DNA of 5,996 nt, from NCBI GenBank assembly GCA_030042915.1, contig JASHYS010000053.1:1-5996 (forward strand), in the 5' to 3' direction. Source of the stretch: Acidobacteriaceae bacterium (GTDB lineage Bacteria > Acidobacteriota > Terriglobia > Terriglobales > Acidobacteriaceae). Under the pieces are notes generated by a model that was given only the letters and a program-made list of their open reading frames with translations, did not search any database and had not been told where the DNA came from. The translations under genes and the position numbers were made by a program. Below are positions 1 through 4,464 of the stretch, one piece after another (the first letter of the stretch is position 1; the number at the start of each line of letters is the position of its first letter).

Positions 1-447
1 ATGCTGGTCGGATGGAATCTCTCCATCGAAGGCACTGACTTGAGCGCCGAAGTCGTGGCGCGCGCCCAGGCCGGCCGCTATCACCGCATCGAGATCAACC
101 GCGGCCTTCCCGCCCGTTTCGTGGTGCGCTACTTCGACCACGTCGGCGAGGACTGGATCGTCAAACCCGAGCTGCGTCGCCTGTGCAACTTTCGCCAGGC
201 CAACCTTTGCGGCGCCAGACCCCCGTTTCAACGCGCATCAGACCGCTTCGACGTCATCCTGCTGCGTAACGTCATGCTCTACTTCGGCCAGGAAACACGC
301 AACACGCTGCTCGCCGGCATCCATCGCCTGCTGCCGCCCGATGGCATTCTCATTCTCGGCTCCAGCGAACAGCCCGGAGATCTTTCGCATTGGGCTCCCG
401 TTCTCGCCGGCGGCGCCTGCTACTTCCGCCCCCGCCAGGCAAGCTGA
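1..447 (+). CDS. CheR-type chemotaxis protein methyltransferase, C-terminal part (5' end outside window)
   Basis: This is the SAM-binding half of a CheR-family enzyme, which methylates glutamates on chemoreceptors in the cytoplasm using S-adenosylmethionine. Seen in the 148 visible residues: an acidic motif GTDLS at 11-15 (the Asp expected to contact the SAM ribose), LPARFVVRYF and VKPELRRLCNF at about 36-64 (family segment between the two SAM-contact regions), NL at 68-69, RNVMLYF at 89-95 (close to RNVMIYF of enteric CheR), and PDGILILGSSE at 113-123 in place of the usual GHSE. The C-terminus ends as family members do, so the 3' end looks intact. The ATG at base 1 lies inside the domain: the glycine-rich SAM motif and the N-terminal helical domain are missing, so the gene must begin to the left. 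CheR is normally near 270-290 aa. No chemotaxis partner follows it; the next gene is unrelated. It could be a CheR-like domain of a larger protein, since only this end is visible. Confidence 0.9.
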   Translation: MLVGWNLSIEGTDLSAEVVARAQAGRYHRIEINRGLPARFVVRYFDHVGEDWIVKPELRRLCNFRQANLCGARPPFQRASDRFDVILLRNVMLYFGQETRNTLLAGIHRLLPPDGILILGSSEQPGDLSHWAPVLAGGACYFRPRQAS

Positions 448-541
448 AGCAGCCAACAGCCCGTAATCCACAACCGTGTCAGTCCTCGTCGCCGGATATG
501 ATGTTAGGCACGTCGCGCGCAAGTGCAGCGCTATCTCGCTC

Positions 542-568
542 GCCCGTCGCCGGGTTTGGCGCATGGGC
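542..568. other. Imperfect stem-loop between cheR and the hydrolase
   Basis: Arms GCCC-gt-CGCC (542-551) and GGCG-cat-GGGC (558-568) pair around a 6-base loop. There is no T-run, only TT, so it is a weak candidate for termination after the cheR-like gene or for a leader structure of the hydrolase gene. In DNA this GC-rich it may be chance. The rest of the 448-634 spacer shows no gene. Confidence 0.2.
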
Positions 569-623
569 TTGTAAGGCCGCTTTCCGATTTTCCGCATTGC
601 CAATAGAGGCCCGGCTCGGGCTT

Positions 624-629
624 GGAGGT
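624..629 (+). promoter_or_regulatory. Shine-Dalgarno of the serine hydrolase gene
   Basis: GGAGGT lies 5 bases before the ATG at 635. It is the best ribosome binding site on the + strand here and fixes the start that yields a proper signal peptide. Confidence 0.8.
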
Positions 630-634
630 CAGTC

Positions 635-2638
635 ATGAATAAGCTCGTCGCCGGCTTTCTTTTTGCTTTCGGTTCCACTCTGCTGTTCGCACAGGACCAA
701 ACGACATCGTCCAAGCCGACTGCCACGGCCGCAAGCGCGCAGGCTCCCCAGCCCCTTTCCGCCGACACGCCCGAAACCACGGTTCTCGGCAATGCCTTCG
801 TTGCACCCAAGGATTGGTCCATCCGCATCAAGGGTCCGGCGACCATCCTGGAAGCGCCCGAAGAAGGCTCGTGGATCGCACTCGTCGATGTACAAGCCAA
901 GTCGCCCGCGGAAGCGTTGGCTGCGGCCTGGCAGGCCTACAAGCCCGATGCGGCGTGGCCTGTCAAAGTCAGCGACGATCTGCCCGACAAGGATGGCTGG
1001 AGCCGGCGCCGCGAGTACGAGTACCTGACTTCGCCGAACGAAAAGCGGACCGTGCTCGCGCTTGTCTTTTATTCGGGATCAAGCTGGACGGTCGCCATCT
1101 ACGACATGGCCGATCCGGTTGCGGAGAAGCGCGCAAGCCAGGTGAGTCTCATATTCGGCCGCCTGCTGCCCAAGGGCTACAGCCGCGAATCGTTCGCCGG
1201 AAAGCAGGCAAACTCCCTCGATCAGGCGCACATTGCCCAGCTCGCCGGCTTCATCGAGCAGGGCCAAAAGCTCTTTGGCGTCCCTGGTGTCGCTCTTGGC
1301 CTGGTTGAAAACGGTAAGGTCGTCTTTGCTGATGGCTTCGGCGTCAAGGAACTGGGCGGCACTGCCAAGCCTGATGGCGGCACGCTCTTCATGATTGCCT
1401 CAAACACCAAGGCTCTCACCACCCTCCTGCTGGCCAGGCTGGTCGATCAGCACCGTATCACCTGGCAAACGCCGGTCACATCACTGCTGCCGACCTTCAA
1501 ACTCGGCGACGCCGAAACCACCCGCAGCGTTCTCGTCAAGCACCTCATTTGCGCCTGCACCGGAATGCCGCGTCAGGATCTGGAATGGATATTTGCCTAC
1601 GGCAATCACACTCCCGAAAGCTCGCTCGCCCTGCTTGGCACCATGCAACCTACCTCGAAGTTCGGCGAGCTCTTTCAGTACTCCAATCTGATGGCCGCGG
1701 CTGCAGGGTACACTGGCGCGCACGTCATCTTCCCTGACATGGAACTGGGCGCAGCCTACAATCGTGCGATGCAATCCTGGATTTTCGACCCCCTCGCTAT
1801 GAAGGCGACGACCTTTGATTTCAAGCGCGCCTTCGCCGGCAACCACGCCTCGGCGCACTCGTTCGACGTTGACGGCAAAACCGCCATGGCCATCACGGCC
1901 GTTAACGACGCGGTCATCCCGCTTCGTCCTGCCGGGGGAGCATGGAGCAGCGTCAACGACTTGCTCAGGTACGTCTCCATGGAGCTGGCTGAAGGCAAGC
2001 TTCCCGACGGAACGACCTATATCTCGAAAGAGCCTCTGCTCGACCGCCGCGTTCCCCAGGTCTCCATCGGCAAGGACGTTACCTACGGCATGGGCCTCAT
2101 CGTCGACACCACCTATGGGGTCACTGTGGTCCACCATGGCGGCGACCTCGTCGGATATCACAGCGACATGATCTGGCTGCCCCGGCAAAACGTCGGCGCC
2201 GTGATTCTCACCAACAGCGATCAGGGAGCCTACATTCGCAGCCGCTTTGAGCGCAAGCTGCTCGAAGTCCTCTTCGACGGGCACCCTGAAGCCGATGCGC
2301 AGCTTGATGCCGACGCTAAGAGCTTCTTTGCCAGTCTGGCCGCCGATCGAAAACTCCTTACCGTTCCGGCGGATCCCGGCGAAGCTGCCAGGCTTGCCCG
2401 GCATTATTTCAATGCGTCACTCGGAGACATCACTGTCAGCACGTCCGGCGCCGCCACGGTCTTCGATTTTGGCGAGTGGAAAAGCGAAGTAGCCAGCCGC
2501 AAAAACCCCGACGGCACCGTTTCCTTCGTTACCACCGTGCCCGGCGCATTGGGCTTCGAATTTGTCGTCGGCTCCGGACCCAAGCGAACGTTGACCATCC
2601 GCGACGCGCAGCACGAATACGTCTACGAAGAGCGTTGA
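635..2638 (+). CDS. Exported beta-lactamase/transpeptidase-like serine hydrolase (class C/PBP4*-like fold), 667 aa
   Basis: Predicted periplasmic or secreted serine hydrolase of the broad beta-lactamase family (Pfam Beta-lactamase type), which includes class C beta-lactamases, DD-peptidases and esterases. Residues 1-19 form a signal peptide (Lys3, hydrophobic core, cleavage probably after LFA). About 20-50 is a low-complexity Thr/Ala/Pro linker. About 52-190 is an N-terminal domain I cannot name. The catalytic domain covers about 200-550: SNTK at 256-259 gives the nucleophile Ser256 and Lys259, YSN at 349-351 is the second motif, and HHGG at 500-503 occupies the place of the KTG box. RPAGGAWSS at 431-439 is also typical. 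About 580-667 is a small, probably beta-rich C-terminal domain. The motif set is complete, so it should be active, but the substrate cannot be told: the family covers peptidoglycan fragments, D-amino-acid peptides, esters and beta-lactams. Calling it a resistance enzyme would be unsupported. It appears monocistronic, with a 187-base gap upstream and a convergent pal downstream. Confidence 0.92.
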   Translation: MNKLVAGFLFAFGSTLLFAQDQTTSSKPTATAASAQAPQPLSADTPETTVLGNAFVAPKDWSIRIKGPATILEAPEEGSWIALVDVQAKSPAEALAAAWQAYKPDAAWPVKVSDDLPDKDGWSRRREYEYLTSPNEKRTVLALVFYSGSSWTVAIYDMADPVAEKRASQVSLIFGRLLPKGYSRESFAGKQANSLDQAHIAQLAGFIEQGQKLFGVPGVALGLVENGKVVFADGFGVKELGGTAKPDGGTLFMIASNTKALTTLLLARLVDQHRITWQTPVTSLLPTFKLGDAETTRSVLVKHLICACTGMPRQDLEWIFAYGNHTPESSLALLGTMQPTSKFGELFQYSNLMAAAAGYTGAHVIFPDMELGAAYNRAMQSWIFDPLAMKATTFDFKRAFAGNHASAHSFDVDGKTAMAITAVNDAVIPLRPAGGAWSSVNDLLRYVSMELAEGKLPDGTTYISKEPLLDRRVPQVSIGKDVTYGMGLIVDTTYGVTVVHHGGDLVGYHSDMIWLPRQNVGAVILTNSDQGAYIRSRFERKLLEVLFDGHPEADAQLDADAKSFFASLAADRKLLTVPADPGEAARLARHYFNASLGDITVSTSGAATVFDFGEWKSEVASRKNPDGTVSFVTTVPGALGFEFVVGSGPKRTLTIRDAQHEYVYEER

Positions 2639-2666
2639 GCTCAATCACCGAGGCCAAGATTGGCTC
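2637..2666. terminator. Possible two-way terminator dyad between convergent hydrolase and pal genes
   Basis: GAG-c-TCAATC (2637-2646) pairs with GATTGg-CTC (2658-2666) across an 11-base loop, with one T-G wobble and one bulge. It starts in the hydrolase stop codon and ends 7 bases before the pal stop, where a shared terminator would be expected. No clear T-run follows on either strand, so intrinsic termination is doubtful. Confidence 0.35.
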
Positions 2667-2672
2667 TGACTC

Positions 2673-3413
2673 TTAATTCAGATCCAGCGCAAAGCCGGCC
2701 CGCCGGTTTTCCTGCCAGCATGCGTCGGTCGATTGTGTGCAGAACGGTTTCTCTTTCCCGTAGCTCACAATGCGAATACGGTTGGCGGCGATGCCGTCGC
2801 TCACCAGCGCATTCCTGGTGTACTCGGCCCGATTCTGTCCCAGCGCCAAGTTGTACTCGTCGGAGCCGCGCTCGTCGCAATAGCCGCCGATGATGATCTT
2901 CAAGCCGGGATGACTGCTCAGAAAGGCCGCATCGCGTGAGAGCGTGCTCTCCGCATCGTTGCGTACGTTGTATTTGTCATAGTCGAAGAAGATGTCGCGC
3001 ATGTTGGCTCGGAAAGCTTCTTCGGCGCTCATCGACGGAGTTCCCGACGCAGCCGCTGCCGCAGCCGTCACGGTCACGCGCGCATCGTCCTCCGCCGTGC
3101 CTCCGCTGCCGCTGGCCACCAGGTGGTAGGTGGTCGAGGCCGCGGGAGTCACGGTCTTCGTGCCCGACGTCGGCACGTCGCCCATGCCCGCGATGTTGGC
3201 CGAGGCCGCGTTGGTCGTGCGCCAGGTCAGCACCACGCTGTCACCGGCTGTCACTGCGGCGGGCATAGCCGTAATGGTCGCTGTGGGCGCCGGCGCGGTT
3301 GCCGGCGGCGCGGTCGCCACCGTTTGAGGAGGAATATTCTTCTTGCAGCCCGCAAAGAAAAACGCGGCGGCAACCACAACCACAGGAATCAGAGTGCGAG
3401 TGAATCGGTTCAA
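2673..3413 (-). CDS. pal: Peptidoglycan-associated lipoprotein (Pal), OmpA-C domain with Ig-like segment, 246 aa
   Basis: Outer-membrane lipoprotein that binds peptidoglycan and, in the Tol-Pal system, helps tie the outer membrane to the wall during division. Seen: a lipoprotein signal with the hydrophobic stretch VVVVAAAFFF and lipobox F20-A-G-C23, then Lys-Lys (no Asp at +2, so outer-membrane sorting is expected). A Pro/Ala/Thr linker covers about 28-44. An Ig-like segment covers about 45-116 (TATITAMPAAVTAGDSVVLTW... ends in ARVTVT). The OmpA/Pal domain covers about 135-246, with FFDYDKYNV, CDERGSDEYNLALGQNRA (Asp180 and Arg195 are the expected diaminopimelate-binding residues), IVSYGKEKP and NRRAGF. 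Cys225 and Cys232 probably form a disulfide; Cys179 is unpaired. The start is TTG at 3413: it has AAGGAG 7 bases upstream and places the signal peptide at the very N-terminus. The frame stays open to 3620, but that extension would bury the signal. No tol genes are visible beside it. About 247 aa is longer than the roughly 170 aa of enteric Pal, because of the Ig-like segment. Confidence 0.92.
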   Translation of the reverse strand: MNRFTRTLIPVVVVAAAFFFAGCKKNIPPQTVATAPPATAPAPTATITAMPAAVTAGDSVVLTWRTTNAASANIAGMGDVPTSGTKTVTPAASTTYHLVASGSGGTAEDDARVTVTAAAAAASGTPSMSAEEAFRANMRDIFFDYDKYNVRNDAESTLSRDAAFLSSHPGLKIIIGGYCDERGSDEYNLALGQNRAEYTRNALVSDGIAANRIRIVSYGKEKPFCTQSTDACWQENRRAGFALDLN

Positions 3414-3420
3414 GGAATTG

Positions 3421-3426
3421 CTCCTT
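3421..3426 (-). promoter_or_regulatory. Shine-Dalgarno of pal, deciding a TTG start
   Basis: On the minus strand AAGGAG is followed by 7 bases and then TTG at 3413. No ATG or GTG in the same frame lies near enough to give a sensible lipoprotein signal, so this site decides the start. Confidence 0.8.
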
Positions 3427-3440
3427 CCATAAGTAGGTTC

Positions 3441-3463
3441 AAAAAGCCGCGCGAGCCCGCGGC
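3441..3463 (-). terminator. Intrinsic-terminator-like hairpin with T-run in the pal leader
   Basis: Read on the minus strand, GCCGCG (3463-3458), a 6-base loop GGCTCG and CGCGGC (3451-3446) form a perfect 6-bp GC stem, followed at once by TTTTT (3445-3441). The T-run ends 28 bases before the pal TTG and 15 before its Shine-Dalgarno. A terminator here would cut transcripts entering pal, so it is either an attenuator or an insulator against antisense readthrough from crp-side promoters. The form is right, but the stem is short and chance hairpins are common in such GC-rich DNA. Confidence 0.45.
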
Positions 3464-3514
3464 GCTCTGCTGCAACCGGGCCGGGGGGACAACCCCGGTG
3501 CAGCACTGAGCGTC
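3461..3514. other. Long imperfect stem-loop in the pal 5' leader
   Basis: Three paired blocks line up: CGCTC (3463-3467) with GAGCG (3508-3512), TGCTGCA (3468-3474) with TGCAGCA (3499-3505), and CCGGG (3476-3480) with CCCGG (3494-3498). They are interrupted only by a 1-base bulge (A3475) and a 2-base bulge (3506-3507). The 13-base loop can also pair differently through its G and C runs. A G-T and a G-C pair at 3462/3513 and 3461/3514 extend the base and overlap one arm of the terminator-like hairpin. In a pal transcript this structure would form first, just 5' of the terminator. Confidence 0.5.
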
Positions 3515-3619
3515 GTGGGAATGGTTCGCTCGCGAAAAAGGACCCTGAGAGAAGCCGCCCATCCGCTTGCCTCTGCCATCCCAGAGGATGCGAATGCCGG
3601 CAGATGCCCGCGTCGCGCA

Positions 3620-3653
3620 AGATCTTTCTGAGAAAATTGTGGAAGAATGATCT
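3620..3653. repeat. Spaced inverted repeat, possible operator
   Basis: AGATCTTTCT (3620-3629) and AGAATGATCT (3644-3653) are inverted copies with 9 of 10 positions matching, separated by 14 bases. The site lies in the AT-rich centre of the spacer between the divergent pal and crp genes, where an operator for either or both could act. It does not match the classical CRP or FNR half-sites. Confidence 0.35.
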
Positions 3654-3662
3654 CCGGCTCCG

Positions 3663-3680
3663 CTGTCCCGTTTGAGACAG
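3663..3680. promoter_or_regulatory. Compact dyad CTGTCcC-N4-GaGACAG, possible regulator binding site
   Basis: The 18-bp element CTGTCCCGTTTGAGACAG is an inverted repeat with 6 of 7 arm positions paired around a 4-base centre. Its TGTC...GACA shape resembles upstream sites of some NtrC-type sigma-54 activators, as far as I recall. It is 125 bases before the crp start and 250 before the pal start. No partner regulator can be named from the sequence. Confidence 0.35.
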
Positions 3681-3804
3681 GGGGCGTAACTTTCGAGTGA
3701 CCTGCAGTGCGCTTCCCCGGGTGGGGCGCCCTGCAAAAACGCGCTCACGAAAATGGAGTTACGGGCCGGTCTCCTCTGCCGATCAGCATTCGCCCGCCGC
3801 AGCC

Positions 3805-4461
3805 ATGTCAACCGCGACCAAAACCGCATTCGATGTCCAAACTTACCTGGCTACCTCTGGCCCCGGCCGAAGACTCGTATCGTTCAGAAAAGCCGGCGTC
3901 GTCTTCGCCCAGGGCGATCCCGCTGACTGCGTCTTCTATCTCCACAAGGGACGCGTGAAAATCTCCGTCATCTCCCCCGCAGGCAAGGAAGCCACCATCC
4001 GCCTTGTCTCCTCCCGCGATTTCTTCGGCGAGAAGGCCATGGAGCCGCAGCCCGGCGTGCGCATCACCCGCGCCACCGCCCTGACAGACTGCACCGCCCT
4101 CCGCATCGCACGCTCCGAATTCAACCGCGTCATGCGTGAAGAGCAGTCCTTCTCCTATCTGTTTTCATCGTTTCTGCTCGCCTGCAGCATGCGCACCCAG
4201 GCCGATCTCGTCGATCAGCTCTTCAACCGCGCCGAAAAGCGCCTCGCGCGCCTGCTTTTGCTGCTGGCCGAAAGCAGCCGCCCCGGCGAAGACGATACCC
4301 TCATCCCGCAAATCTCGCAGGAAGCCCTCGCCGGCATGATCGGCAGCACGCGCTCCCGCGTCAACGCCTTCATGAACCGCTTCCGCAAGCTCGGCTTCGT
4401 CGAGTACGACAGCCGCATCCGCGTCCACAAATCCCTGCTCAACGTTTTTTTGCGCGACTGA
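3805..4461 (+). CDS. Crp/Fnr-family transcriptional regulator, 218 aa
   Basis: Cytoplasmic DNA-binding regulator with an N-terminal cyclic-nucleotide-type sensor domain and a C-terminal winged helix-turn-helix. Residues about 24-115 form the sensor beta-barrel (VVFAQGDPADCVFYLHKGRVKI, then FFGEKAM at 73-79, then RITRATALTDC at 86-96). Residues about 117-150 form the dimerisation helix, including DLVDQLFNRAEKRLARLLLL. The HTH covers about 168-200, with ISQEALAGMIGSTRSRVNAFM and the recognition helix around TRSRVNAFMNRF. The wing and C-terminus (VHKSLLNVFLRD) match a widespread Crp subgroup. There is no N-terminal cysteine cluster, so it is not an oxygen-sensing Fe-S FNR. The phosphate-binding cassette keeps Gly-Glu and has arginines at 86 and 89 but differs from enteric CRP, so cAMP binding is uncertain. 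ATG at 3805 gives the usual family length; a GTG at 3697 would add 36 residues without family character. No good Shine-Dalgarno precedes the ATG. It could control itself or pal from the shared spacer, but this is inference. Confidence 0.92.
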   Translation: MSTATKTAFDVQTYLATSGPGRRLVSFRKAGVVFAQGDPADCVFYLHKGRVKISVISPAGKEATIRLVSSRDFFGEKAMEPQPGVRITRATALTDCTALRIARSEFNRVMREEQSFSYLFSSFLLACSMRTQADLVDQLFNRAEKRLARLLLLLAESSRPGEDDTLIPQISQEALAGMIGSTRSRVNAFMNRFRKLGFVEYDSRIRVHKSLLNVFLRD

Positions 4462-4464
4462 TCA
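4459..4464. other. Abutting convergent stop codons within one TGATCA palindrome
   Basis: TGA (4459-4461) ends the crp-like gene and TCA (4462-4464) is the reversed TGA ending the TPR gene. There is no intergenic base, so any terminator must lie inside the opposing gene and the two mRNAs must overlap at their 3' ends. Confidence 0.9.

Larger units (their letters stand above)
3414..3804. other. Divergent pal/crp intergenic region (391 bases)
   Basis: No convincing gene lies here. The pal-proximal part holds the Shine-Dalgarno, a terminator-like hairpin (3441-3463) and a long stem-loop (3461-3514). The middle holds the most AT-rich patch (about 3621-3655), inside a spaced inverted repeat (3620-3653), and a compact dyad (3663-3680). 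The crp-proximal 120 bases are GC-rich. Open frames on both strands cross the region but lack family motifs or their own ribosome binding sites. Promoters for both genes should be here, but I could not find a clean -35/-10 pair for either. Confidence 0.6.

Noticed and set aside
476..502. GTGTCA (476-481) and TATGAT (497-502) as a hydrolase promoter
   Set aside because: The -10 is reasonable, but the spacer is only 15 bases and the -35 matches 4 of 6, so it is not distinguishable from chance.
238..900. 220-codon open frame on the minus strand across the cheR end and hydrolase start
   Set aside because: It is a shadow of GC-rich coding DNA: it overlaps two well-supported genes, has no family motifs and no ribosome binding site.
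1481..2404. 307-codon open frame antisense to the hydrolase
   Set aside because: Long antisense frames are expected in DNA of this composition. The product has no recognisable domain and lies wholly inside a convincing gene.
3414..3620. In-frame N-terminal extension of pal to 3620
   Set aside because: It would place 69 residues before the lipoprotein signal, while TTG at 3413 has an ideal Shine-Dalgarno.
3685..3763. 7-base inverted repeat CGTAACT / AGTTACG, 65 bases apart, upstream of crp
   Set aside because: The arms are short and far apart; a pair like this is likely by chance in a region this size.
3410..3829. 139-codon minus-strand frame whose TGA overlaps the pal TTG (TTGA), ending in a possible leader peptide MEGAIP
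   Set aside because: The overlap looks like translational coupling, but the frame starts inside crp, has no motifs and passes through the hairpins. The short ATG at 3429 has no ribosome binding site of its own.
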